Assembly: GCA_031548675.1 (NCBI GenBank) | Contig: JAVBQU010000246.1 | Location: forward strand, 1 to 5,622 | Source of the DNA: JAVBQU01 sp031548675 | GTDB lineage: Bacteria; Bacteroidota; Bacteroidia; Bacteroidales; P3 | DNA: 5,622 bases | Direction: 5' to 3' | Shown: positions 1 through 5,622 of the stretch, piece by piece | How positions within the stretch are numbered: position 1 is the stretch's first letter | Layout: each line of letters opens with the position of its first letter | The notes under the pieces: generated by a model | Told to the model about the DNA's origin: nothing | Database searches by the model: none | What the model saw: the letters and a program-made list of their open reading frames with translations, nothing else | Program-made: the position numbers and the translations under genes

Positions 1-533
1 CTCCTCAAAAATACCAAGAAAACGTTCTCCATTTTGTAGAACGCGGCTTACAGCCCAATTTGGCTTATAAAAAACCGGTTACTTTACTTACTACTTTCAG
101 TCCGTTATACGATGCAGGAGGAGCAAAAGCATTAACTGATGGACGATTCGGTGTATTGGATTACCATTATAATTGGCTGGGATTTCAGGGACAGCATTTA
201 GAAGCTGTTGTAGATTTGGAGGAAGAAAAAGCAATCAGCCAAATCAATATTGATTTTCTGCAAATGCCTCTCTCATGGATTTTTCAACCCAAGCAGGTTG
301 AATTTTATATATCTCAAGATGGAGTTTCATGGACACTGCTAAAAGCAGAGCTTTCTCCTGCTGATAATAAAAACTTAAATAAATCTTTTATTCATAGTTA
401 TACCGTAAAATTTGCAAAGCAAAATAGCCGGTATGTAAAGATTAAAGGGATATCTGATCTCACTTGTCCCGAATGGCACAGAGGATGGGGGCAACCCTCA
501 TGGATTTTTGCAGATGAGATAGTGGTTAACTAA
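1..533 (+). CDS. C-terminal part of a secreted glycosidase-type protein with F5/8 type C (discoidin-like) domain; 5' end outside window
   Basis: The frame starting at base 3 is open from the window edge to the TAA at 531-533, giving 176 visible residues; the true start lies upstream. About 20 residues of linker lead into NLAYKKPVTL, the typical entry to an F5/8 type C beta-sandwich. Further hallmarks are GGAKALTDGRFG, NWLGFQG followed by LEAVVDL, VEFYISQDGVSWT, SRYVKIKG and a closing CPEWH...SWIFADEIVVN. In Bacteroidota this kind of C-terminus is found on GH20 beta-N-acetylhexosaminidases and on DUF4838 proteins, where the domain binds sugar. The catalytic part is not visible, so I cannot choose between these. 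The protein is probably exported, as such family members usually are (inference). The next gene on the same strand also encodes a glycosidase, but a 196-bp spacer with its own promoter separates the two. The domain call is firm; the parent protein is uncertain. Confidence 0.8.
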   Translation, partial: PQKYQENVLHFVERGLQPNLAYKKPVTLLTTFSPLYDAGGAKALTDGRFGVLDYHYNWLGFQGQHLEAVVDLEEEKAISQINIDFLQMPLSWIFQPKQVEFYISQDGVSWTLLKAELSPADNKNLNKSFIHSYTVKFAKQNSRYVKIKGISDLTCPEWHRGWGQPSWIFADEIVVN

Positions 534-640
534 CTCATTAAAATAATATGACAATTTTTTTACTTAATAATAAATTCTAAATCTCAGTTCAAAATCAATG
601 AAACTTTAATCTTCTTTTGATTGAAATTATTTTGCATCTC

Positions 641-660
641 GTTAAGGATGCATCCTTAAC
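641..660. promoter_or_regulatory. Perfect 20-bp palindrome, candidate operator of the GH116 gene
   Basis: GTTAAGGATGCATCCTTAAC equals its own reverse complement over all 20 bases; the flanking pair (c/t) does not extend it. It ends 12 bp before the TATCTTTG -7 box, so its centre lies roughly 36 bp before the expected transcript start and it covers the place where a -33 element would sit. There is no clear TTTG at that place. This position fits either a repressor site or the site of an activator that replaces a weak -33 box. The lack of a loop and of a following T-run argues against a terminator. The symmetry is seen directly; the regulatory role is inferred. Confidence 0.5.
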
Positions 661-672
661 TTTAGAAAATCT

Positions 673-680
673 TATCTTTG
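673..680 (+). promoter_or_regulatory. Bacteroidota-type -7 promoter box for the GH116 gene
   Basis: TATCTTTG matches the TAnnTTTG consensus of the primary sigma factor of Bacteroidota at every fixed position. It would place the transcript start near 685-688, leaving a leader of about 43 nt before the ATG at 730. The usual TTTG-type -33 box about 19-21 bp upstream is not recognisable; the 20-bp palindrome occupies that stretch, which suggests regulated rather than strong constitutive expression. Confidence 0.65.
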
Positions 681-729
681 CAAAAATGCATCACAACGAG
701 GTATAAACTCAATAAAATATTAAATAATT

Positions 730-3369
730 ATGAAACAATTGACTACAATCTTATTAGCTGTTTTTTTAGGAATTCTGCATTTATCTGCCCAAAATAAAGG
801 AGATATTCCTATCAATAAAAATTTGGACCCGCAATGGATAAAATCGCTTTACCAAGCCGGAACACCCACCACCTATTATAAATCGAAAAATGAATTACAA
901 TATATCGGGATGCCTGTGGGCGGCATTATGGCAGGCGGCGTTTATCTCGGTGGAGACGGACGACTTTGGCTGTGGGATATTTTCAATGAAAAGAAAGAAG
1001 GGGTTGATCCTAAAATTGTAGCTTATCAACGGACTACAACCCATAACCCTTATGTTCGCTCGAGAGATGGAGCTAATTATGTAGAACCCTCTGCTAATAT
1101 TCGCCCGTTGCAACAAGGATTTATTATTAAAATAGAATATGGAGATAAAATCATTTATAAAACTTTGGAAGAAAAGGATTGGGACGAAATAGCATTTGAA
1201 GCTACCTATCCCGTGGGCGTTGTGCATTATACCGATAAGAATCTGCCTGTTAAATTAACATTGAAAGCCTATTCGCCTTTTATTCCATTAAATGCGGATG
1301 ATTCTGGCCTTCCGGCTACGATTCTATCCTTTTCTGCGAAAAATACCGGAAGCCAATCCATTAATATTTCTATTTTAGGTTATCTGGAAAACAAAACGAG
1401 TATCCGCACAGGTGATGGAATGTTTTGCCGCAGGCAGAATGAAGTTTTAAAAGCAGGGGGATTTCCTGCAATATTAGAAAGCACACAAATTCTGAAAAAG
1501 AATGATAAGGAATTGGATAAGAAACCGGATTTTGGAACCATGTGCATCTCGGTTTTAGACCCTAAAGCAAAATATTTTTGCGATTTGGATATCGAAAACC
1601 CTGTGTGGGCATTTCAACAAAAAGAATCCGAAAAGCAAACCAAATCTTTCAGAGAATCCTTAATTGGGGCTGTACAAACGGATATTAATTTAGCTGCCAA
1701 TGCTTCCGGCGAAGCCGATTTTATAATCAGTTGGTATTTCCCTAATCTCAAAGTGGATAATGCCATAAAAGATACAGGAGCTTATTATCAAAATAAATTT
1801 GCATCAGCTTTGGATGTAGCCAAATATGTGGGTAATAATTTTAACAGGCTTTCATCAACCACGTTGAAATGGATGTCAACGTGGCAAAATACAACTTTGC
1901 CCCAATGGTTTATGGAACGTACATTTTTAACTGTAAACACATTGGCAACAACCAATTGCTATCGGTTCAATTCCGGTCGCTTTTGGGCTTGGGAAGGCAT
2001 AGGTGCATGTCCGGGTACTTGTACCCATGTTTGGCAGTATGCACAAGCTATGGGGCATCTCTTTCCAGAGCTGGAACGCGATTGCCGCGAACGCACAGAC
2101 TTAAACATTGCGATGCAGAATGACGGAGGAATTATCTTCCGTGCCGAAATGGAAAGCCGTCCGGCTATCGACGGACAAGCCGGAAGCGTATTGAGATGCT
2201 ATCGGGAACATCAAATGAGTTCTAATGATGAATTTCTGAAACGCAATTGGACTCAAATTAAGAAAGCAATTCAGTTTATTTTGAATCAGGATAAAAACGG
2301 CGACGGCATGGAAGATACACCGATGGAAAATACTTTGGATGCCGTATGGGATGGAGAAATAGCTTGGATAGTTGGGCTTTGTATTTCGAGCGTTAAAGCA
2401 GGGCAGGAAATGGCAACCGAAATGGGAGATATGGAATTTGCCAAAGTTTGTGCCGATTATGTACAAAAAGGCAGTAAAAATATGGATAAATACCTGTTTA
2501 ACGGAGAATACTATATCCATAGACCAGATAAAGAAAAAGGCAGAGCACAATTAGGTTCTTATAATACATGCCATATAGATCAGGTAATGGGGCAGTCATG
2601 GGCATATCAGGTAGGCTTGGGGCGTATTCAGGATGCAAAGAAAACCCGTTCTGCTTTACAATCTCTTTGGAAATATAATTACACTCCGAATGTAGGACCT
2701 TACATTGAAACCCATCAGGGAGGACGTCCCTATGCTTTACCCGGCGAAGGGGGCTTGATTATGAATACCAATCCTAAAAACGAAGCTAAACCTTATGGCG
2801 ATAATGTTACATGGCAGATGGGGTATTTCCACGAATGTATGACCGGATTCGAATATCAGGTAGCTGCCCACATGATTGCCGAAGGCATGACCGACGAGGG
2901 CTTGGTATTGATACGCTCTATTCATGACCGCTATAATGCCGCTAAACGCAATCCGTTTAACGAAATTGAATGCAGCGACCATTATGCACGGGCTATGGCA
3001 AGCTATGGGGCTTTTATTACTGCTTGCGGATTTGAATATCATGGACCTAAAGGATATATGCGTTTTGCTCCTAAATGGAATCAAACCCATTTTAAAGCTC
3101 CTTTTACAGCCGCCGAAGGCTGGGGTACTTATACGCAAAACCAAACAGATAAAAACATGACTTGTACTTTGCAGCCGCAATATGGCAAAGTAGAGTTGAA
3201 AACATTCAGCGTAGAAGCTCCTGCCGGAAAGAAATATAAATCAGTTCAGGTTAAAGTGGGAAATCAGGAAATTAAAGCTCAGATTAAACAAAGTGAACAA
3301 AATATTACAATAACATTTAATGATAGGATAAATATTAAGGAAGGCGAGACCTTAAGCATAAGCCTATAA
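730..3369 (+). CDS. GH116 family glycoside hydrolase (GBA2/DUF608-type), exported
   Basis: An 879-residue protein with a Sec signal peptide (hydrophobic stretch about residues 5-19, likely cut after LSA at residue 20; no lipobox Cys), so probably periplasmic. Residues about 55-375 resemble the N-terminal beta-sandwich of GBA2-like enzymes (IGMPVGGIMAGGVYLGGDGRLWLWD). Residues about 380-800 form the (alpha/alpha)6 catalytic domain. By motif comparison with GBA2 and TxGH116, E422 in WAWEG is the likely nucleophile and D537 in ENTLDAVWDG the likely acid/base. NEIECSDHYARAMASYG supplies E745 and R754, whose 9-residue spacing equals that of sugar-binding E777 and R786 of TxGH116. DKNGDGMED (521-529) resembles a calcium loop. 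A short beta-rich tail follows from about 812. GH116 enzymes are retaining beta-glucosidases, beta-xylosidases or beta-N-acetylglucosaminidases, so the substrate here is open. The ATG at 730 is chosen because the signal peptide starts there. The next gene starts 2 bp after the stop. Family assignment is confident. Confidence 0.92.
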   Translation: MKQLTTILLAVFLGILHLSAQNKGDIPINKNLDPQWIKSLYQAGTPTTYYKSKNELQYIGMPVGGIMAGGVYLGGDGRLWLWDIFNEKKEGVDPKIVAYQRTTTHNPYVRSRDGANYVEPSANIRPLQQGFIIKIEYGDKIIYKTLEEKDWDEIAFEATYPVGVVHYTDKNLPVKLTLKAYSPFIPLNADDSGLPATILSFSAKNTGSQSINISILGYLENKTSIRTGDGMFCRRQNEVLKAGGFPAILESTQILKKNDKELDKKPDFGTMCISVLDPKAKYFCDLDIENPVWAFQQKESEKQTKSFRESLIGAVQTDINLAANASGEADFIISWYFPNLKVDNAIKDTGAYYQNKFASALDVAKYVGNNFNRLSSTTLKWMSTWQNTTLPQWFMERTFLTVNTLATTNCYRFNSGRFWAWEGIGACPGTCTHVWQYAQAMGHLFPELERDCRERTDLNIAMQNDGGIIFRAEMESRPAIDGQAGSVLRCYREHQMSSNDEFLKRNWTQIKKAIQFILNQDKNGDGMEDTPMENTLDAVWDGEIAWIVGLCISSVKAGQEMATEMGDMEFAKVCADYVQKGSKNMDKYLFNGEYYIHRPDKEKGRAQLGSYNTCHIDQVMGQSWAYQVGLGRIQDAKKTRSALQSLWKYNYTPNVGPYIETHQGGRPYALPGEGGLIMNTNPKNEAKPYGDNVTWQMGYFHECMTGFEYQVAAHMIAEGMTDEGLVLIRSIHDRYNAAKRNPFNEIECSDHYARAMASYGAFITACGFEYHGPKGYMRFAPKWNQTHFKAPFTAAEGWGTYTQNQTDKNMTCTLQPQYGKVELKTFSVEAPAGKKYKSVQVKVGNQEIKAQIKQSEQNITITFNDRINIKEGETLSISL

Positions 3370-3371
3370 AT

Positions 3372-3572
3372 ATGAAAAAATCGAAAAAGAAAAAGATTCA
3401 AAAGAAAGCCAATACTATAGGCTTAGAAGATTATATGAAAGCTATCCACAAAGGAAATCGTGAGGCAGAACTCGAGACATCTCCCGGATGGAAAGCTATA
3501 AATAAAGTGCATAAAAGTAAAAAGATTTATAATCGAAAAGCAAAGCAAATTGTGGCGAGTGAAGAGGTTTAG
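3372..3572 (+). CDS. Small lysine-rich basic protein of unknown function
   Basis: A 66-residue protein starting 2 bp after the GH116 stop codon, so probably co-transcribed with it. It has 17 Lys and 2 Arg against 7 acidic residues. The N-terminus is a lysine cluster (residues 2-12), followed by a likely helical segment, NTIGLEDYMKAIHKGNREAELE (residues 14-35, in two runs: NTIGLEDYMKA and IHKGNREAELE), then a Pro-Gly turn and a second basic motif, KVHKSKKIYNRK (45-56). There is no signal peptide or membrane segment, so it should be cytosolic. The ordered motifs make this look like a real gene rather than chance reading, and it reminds me of short lysine-rich conserved proteins in Bacteroidales, from memory only. 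The charge suggests RNA, ribosome or DNA binding, but nothing in the sequence proves it. A functional link to the exported GH116 enzyme is not evident. Confidence 0.6.
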   Translation: MKKSKKKKIQKKANTIGLEDYMKAIHKGNREAELETSPGWKAINKVHKSKKIYNRKAKQIVASEEV

Positions 3573-3613
3573 ATACAAGGAGACCAGATACGAGATACCA
3601 GATACGAGGAGAA
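3571..3613. repeat. Three degenerate tandem copies of a 14-15 bp unit
   Basis: The units are AGATACAAGGAGACC (3571-3585), AGATACGAGATACC (3586-3599) and AGATACGAGGAGAA (3600-3613). The first overlaps the stop codon of the small basic gene by two bases. The purine-rich AGATACNAG motif is the constant part. It looks like a minisatellite spacer; similar GATACGAG-type runs occur between genes in other Bacteroidota as far as I recall. No function can be read from it. Confidence 0.7.
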
Positions 3614-3631
3614 TGATGAATTCTGAATACC

Positions 3632-3645
3632 TTATAACGTTATAA
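3632..3645. repeat. Perfect 14-bp AT-rich palindrome
   Basis: TTATAACGTTATAA is its own reverse complement and lies 60 bp before the NlpC/P60 start codon. As RNA it could only form a five-pair A-U stem with an ACGU loop and has no T-run directly after it, so it is a poor terminator. It could be a protein-binding site for the downstream gene, or chance in AT-rich DNA. Confidence 0.5.
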
Positions 3646-3672
3646 ACATTCAATTTTAAACCATAAACAACT

Positions 3673-3704
3673 CAACGATTCAACATTTCAACACTTCAAC
3701 AATC
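3673..3704 (+). repeat. Four tandem 8-bp CAACnnnn units directly before the NlpC/P60 start
   Basis: CAACGATT, CAACATTT, CAACACTT and CAACAATC follow each other without a gap, and one further base separates the last from the ATG at 3706. The first four bases are invariant and the rest mostly A/T. The array fills the place where a ribosome binding site would be, and no Shine-Dalgarno-like purine run is present, as is usual in Bacteroidota leaders. Slippage here would change the leader length by 8 bp without altering the protein. Confidence 0.7.
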
Positions 3705-3705
3705 T

Positions 3706-4482
3706 ATGATTACACATCAATACGGGATATGTTTATTAGGAGTAATTCCTGTTAGAATTGAACCTTCCGATCGTTCGGAAATGGTTACTCAGCTATTATT
3801 TGGCGAATTATTCCGCATTAAAGAGATTCTGCCTAAATGGGTAAAAATAGAACTGGTGTATGATAATTACGAAGGCTGGATAGATGTTAAGCAATATCAT
3901 ACTATAGCCGAGTCGGAATTTCATATTCTGTCAGATCGTTTTTCTTATGTTTCCCAAGAATTGATAAGCGAACTTATAGATGAGCAGGGAGCTAAATTAT
4001 TATTAGCTAAAGGGAGTAATCTGCCAGATGAAAGTGAATTTTCTGTTTGCGGAAAAACCTATCGGTATTATGGAAATGTTTTGCAAAACCAGCAAATAGA
4101 CCGGAAAGATATTGTAGAAACAGCTATGCAGTATAAGGGGAGTCCTTACCTATGGGGAGGACGTACTCCATTGGGCATTGATTGTTCCGGATTTACCCAG
4201 ATGGTATATAAATATAACGGAATCGTATTGCTTCGCGATGCAGCACAACAGATTACGCAAACCGAGCCGGTAGATTTGTTAGATGAGGCTCTCGCGGGCG
4301 ATTTATTATTTTTCGATAATGAAGACGGCAGAATTATACATGTCGGAATTTATTTGGGAGAAAATAAAATTATCCATGCCTCGGGCGAAGTCCGTGTTGA
4401 TGCTGTTGACCATGAAGGTATTTATAACGAAGAAATATTGAAATACACACACCACTTGCGGTTTATCGGCAGGGTGATGTAA
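3706..4482 (+). CDS. NlpC/P60 (C40) family cell-wall peptide endopeptidase with N-terminal SH3b region
   Basis: A 258-residue protein. Residues about 8-62 form a bacterial SH3-type domain (VIPVRIEPSDRSEMVTQLLFGE, then KWVKIEL and YEGWID), residues about 70-125 are probably a second SH3b-like segment, and about 133-256 are the NlpC/P60 domain. The catalytic Cys is C160 in GIDCSGF, the His is H212 in IHVGIYLG, and H224 in IIHASG is the third polar residue. SPYLWGGRTP just before the Cys is typical. The layout matches YkfC-like gamma-D-glutamyl-L-diamino acid endopeptidases, which cleave released murein peptides during recycling. No signal peptide or lipobox is present: C9 lies in an SH3b strand without a charged leader. 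A cytoplasmic recycling role is therefore more likely than cell-wall cutting at the surface (inference). No -7 box was found in the 133-bp upstream spacer, so it may be read through from the GH116 transcript. Family assignment is confident; exact substrate is inferred. Confidence 0.93.
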   Translation: MITHQYGICLLGVIPVRIEPSDRSEMVTQLLFGELFRIKEILPKWVKIELVYDNYEGWIDVKQYHTIAESEFHILSDRFSYVSQELISELIDEQGAKLLLAKGSNLPDESEFSVCGKTYRYYGNVLQNQQIDRKDIVETAMQYKGSPYLWGGRTPLGIDCSGFTQMVYKYNGIVLLRDAAQQITQTEPVDLLDEALAGDLLFFDNEDGRIIHVGIYLGENKIIHASGEVRVDAVDHEGIYNEEILKYTHHLRFIGRVM

Positions 4483-4490
4483 TTGCAATA

Positions 4491-5336
4491 CTAATTTTTC
4501 CTGAATTTATAAGTAATAGTACCTGTTTGCACTTCAGCAGCGTCGGGGTCGGAAGAGAACTTGGCTCTATAGGCTGCCTGTGCCGCAATAGGCCATAAAC
4601 CCGTTCCTGCGGTTGTCCCTTTTTCTCCGGCTTGGGCTTTTATTACCTTTCCGGTTTGGTCAACCCAAATTTTTACAACCACATCGCCCACTTCATCCGA
4701 AGTATAAGTAGGTTTAGGCAATTCGTTAGCTTTCCGCCTCGCTAAATCAAATGAAATACCCCCACCGTTTCCGTTTCCTGTTCCTGTACCGGTTCCGCTT
4801 CCCATACCGCTTCCATTTCCTGTTCCCGTTCCGGTATAAGAAGTTCCGTCCAAACTTCCATAAGGATTGCCTTGGTTGCCCGGCTTACCTGTAGTCCCTT
4901 CATTGCCTCCGTTAGCAGTTCTTCCCTTGCCGGGAAATAGAGCGGCCTGATTAACAACAGGCTTGGCTTCAGGTGTCTCAGCAGAAGCTTGTTGCGATGG
5001 GTTAGATGAAGTATTTTGCGTATTGGCAGTTACATCCGTATTATCTGTATTTTGCGAATACACATTGTCATTAGAAGCTGTGAAAGTACGAGGTTGAGAC
5101 GGCGTAGGATTTGCACTCGGTAGTTCAGGATTGGTGTTTCCCATTCCATCATCACTATCACCATAATTGGTATTGCCCATGCCTTCGCCTCCATCGATAT
5201 AATCTAATGCCATACCGCCCGGTTCATCCGGCAATGGAAGACGAATAGTAAAACCGCATAAAAGCAGTACGGCTAAAATAATACCATGAAAGATGAGCGT
5301 TCCTACTATACTTGTTCGTTGTTCTTTACTAAACAT
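4491..5336 (-). CDS. TonB/TolA-like energy transducer with glycine-rich periplasmic linker
   Basis: A 281-residue protein. Residues about 11-30 form a single N-terminal membrane helix with a histidine (H17) placed as in TonB and TolA, where the membrane His couples to the ExbB/ExbD or TolQ/TolR proton channel; Thr13 stands where those have Ser. Residues about 31-195 are a disordered periplasmic linker: a Gly/Asn-rich part with GMGNTN twice (52-57 and 64-69), a Ser/Thr/Asn/Gln-rich part, and a (Gly-Thr/Asn/Ser/Met)n part at 168-193. Residues about 198-280 form a short C-terminal domain (GDVVVKIWVDQTGKVIKA, AAQAAYRAKF, TGTITYKFRKN) resembling TonB_C, which contacts outer-membrane receptors. No exbB, exbD or tolQ gene is visible next to it. 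The ATG at 5336 lies directly before the charged stretch and helix, which supports this start. Its stop is 8 bp from the convergent NlpC/P60 stop. TonB-like is confident; TonB versus TolA role is open. Confidence 0.85.
   Translation of the reverse strand: MFSKEQRTSIVGTLIFHGIILAVLLLCGFTIRLPLPDEPGGMALDYIDGGEGMGNTNYGDSDDGMGNTNPELPSANPTPSQPRTFTASNDNVYSQNTDNTDVTANTQNTSSNPSQQASAETPEAKPVVNQAALFPGKGRTANGGNEGTTGKPGNQGNPYGSLDGTSYTGTGTGNGSGMGSGTGTGTGNGNGGGISFDLARRKANELPKPTYTSDEVGDVVVKIWVDQTGKVIKAQAGEKGTTAGTGLWPIAAQAAYRAKFSSDPDAAEVQTGTITYKFRKN
4758..4835 (-). repeat. Degenerate hexanucleotide repeat coding for Gly-X dipeptides in the TonB-like gene
   Basis: On the plus strand this reads as imperfect repeats of six bases such as CCTGTT, CCGGTT and CCGCTT, coding on the minus strand for Gly-Thr, Gly-Asn, Gly-Ser and Gly-Met pairs (residues 168-193). 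The unit is a multiple of three, so copy-number change would lengthen or shorten the linker without a frameshift. Confidence 0.7.
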
Positions 5337-5499
5337 GCAAATACTTAATTATAAGGTTACAGAAATTATGTAAAGGTACAGTGTAATTTGATATTTACAG
5401 ATTTTATTGCGAAATATTTTTCAACAAGTGCAATGTGGACAAGTTTGAACTCATTTATAAGAAAAACATCCTTAATCTTTGAATGCTTTACTATCCTTG
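5337..5499. other. AT-rich spacer upstream of the TonB-like gene
   Basis: No gene is recognisable in these 163 bp. The spacer holds the weak -7 candidate near 5375 and, at 5467-5475, CATCCTTAA, which is shared with the right arm of the 20-bp palindrome before the GH116 gene. I found no terminator hairpin with a T-run in either direction. Confidence 0.6.
5371..5378 (-). promoter_or_regulatory. Weak candidate -7 box for the TonB-like gene
   Basis: Read on the minus strand this is TACCTTTA, one base away from TAnnTTTG, ending 34 bp before the ATG at 5336. No TTTG-like -33 box stands at the right distance. It is the best match I found in the spacer, but chance is a fair explanation in such AT-rich DNA. 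Confidence 0.25.
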
Positions 5500-5622
5500 C
5501 TAGTGATTAACATAATAACTAAAATAACTGCAATTGGTTTTTACTTCGTTGTAAAATTTCGTGTTTTTGTATTTTGCCAATTCTTCAAAATATTTCCTGT
5601 TGCTGATTACAATATATTTATC
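5500..5622 (-). CDS. Possible 3' end of an unidentified minus-strand gene, cut by the window edge
   Basis: Reading the minus strand from the window edge, one frame stays open for 40 codons to a TAG at 5502-5500, while the other two frames stop within a few codons. The peptide begins DKYIVISNRKYFEELAKYKN and ends CSYFSYYVNH. It is rich in Lys, Asn and Tyr, which is also what AT-rich non-coding DNA yields, so the open frame alone is weak evidence. I recognise no domain. If real, it would lie 163 bp upstream of the TonB-like gene on the same strand. It could equally be part of a spacer. Confidence 0.3.
   Translation of the reverse strand, partial: DKYIVISNRKYFEELAKYKNTKFYNEVKTNCSYFSYYVNH

Noticed and set aside
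60..533. A complete 157-residue gene starting at TTG 60
   Set aside because: The frame is open upstream to the window edge and the linker and domain entry start before base 60, so TTG 60 is an internal leucine codon of a longer gene.
521..560. GTTAAC and the T-run near 554-560 as a terminator of the first gene
   Set aside because: No stem of useful length can be paired before the T-run.
895..1227. Minus-strand open frame of 110 codons inside the GH116 gene
   Set aside because: It lies wholly antisense to a strongly conserved catalytic protein and its peptide shows no domain; it is a shadow of that gene. The same holds for the minus-strand frames at 2101-2550 and 2737-3180 and the plus-strand ones at 1869-2123, 2372-2554 and 2924-3160.
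3571..3613. CRISPR-like array
   Set aside because: The units are contiguous 14-15 bp minisatellite copies with no unique spacers and no cas genes nearby.
3628..3635. TACCTTAT as a -7 box for the NlpC/P60 gene
   Set aside because: It lacks the TTTG end and has no -33 element at the right distance.
3423..3653. Minus-strand frame with hydrophobic N-terminal stretch opposite the small basic gene
   Set aside because: The apparent membrane segment comes from reading the purine-rich repeat spacer backwards; the plus-strand gene has better motifs and tight spacing to GH116.
3632..3660. TTATAACGTTATAA plus following AATTTT as a terminator after the small basic gene
   Set aside because: The stem would be only five A-U pairs and the short T-run is not directly after it.
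4306..4488. Minus-strand 60-codon frame over the end of the NlpC/P60 gene
   Set aside because: It is antisense to the catalytic histidine region and has no recognisable features.
4742..4957. Glu-rich 71-codon frame inside the TonB-like gene
   Set aside because: It is the frame-shifted reading of the Gly-X hexanucleotide repeats; the Glu-Gln pattern follows from the repeat.

Overview
This 5.6-kb window looks like a chromosomal segment of a Bacteroidota bacterium, most likely of the Bacteroidales. The reasons are the AT-rich spacers, the absence of Shine-Dalgarno sequences before the start codons, a TAnnTTTG-type -7 promoter box, and the gene content: a discoidin-like C-terminus of a secreted glycosidase-type protein, a GH116 glycosidase, a small lysine-rich protein, an SH3b-NlpC/P60 peptidase and a glycine-rich TonB-like protein. 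The genus cannot be fixed from the sequence.

Layout. Bases 1-533 (+) hold the C-terminal end of a protein with an F5/8 type C (discoidin-like) carbohydrate-binding domain, cut by the window edge. A 196-bp spacer follows with a good -7 box (TATCTTTG) and, just upstream, a perfect 20-bp palindrome placed like an operator. It precedes an 879-residue secreted GH116 family glycosidase (730-3369), which is followed after 2 bp by a 66-codon gene for a strongly basic small protein (3372-3572). A 133-bp spacer with two kinds of short tandem repeats and a 14-bp palindrome leads to an NlpC/P60 endopeptidase without a signal peptide (3706-4482). This converges, with only 8 bp between stop codons, on a minus-strand TonB/TolA-like gene (4491-5336) with a long low-complexity linker. 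The right end is an AT-rich spacer, and the last 123 bp may be the 3' end of another minus-strand gene.

How the genes fit together. The left half is a glycan-degradation segment: the carbohydrate-binding fragment and the GH116 enzyme are probably exported and may act on the same or related beta-linked sugars, although no SusC/SusD pair or sugar sensor is visible. The right half is cell-envelope housekeeping: murein peptide cleavage and energy transduction to the outer membrane. No RNA gene, insertion sequence, CRISPR array or phage gene was found. I see no clear novel system. The most interesting signals are the 20-bp palindrome at the GH116 promoter and the small basic protein gene attached to the GH116 gene.
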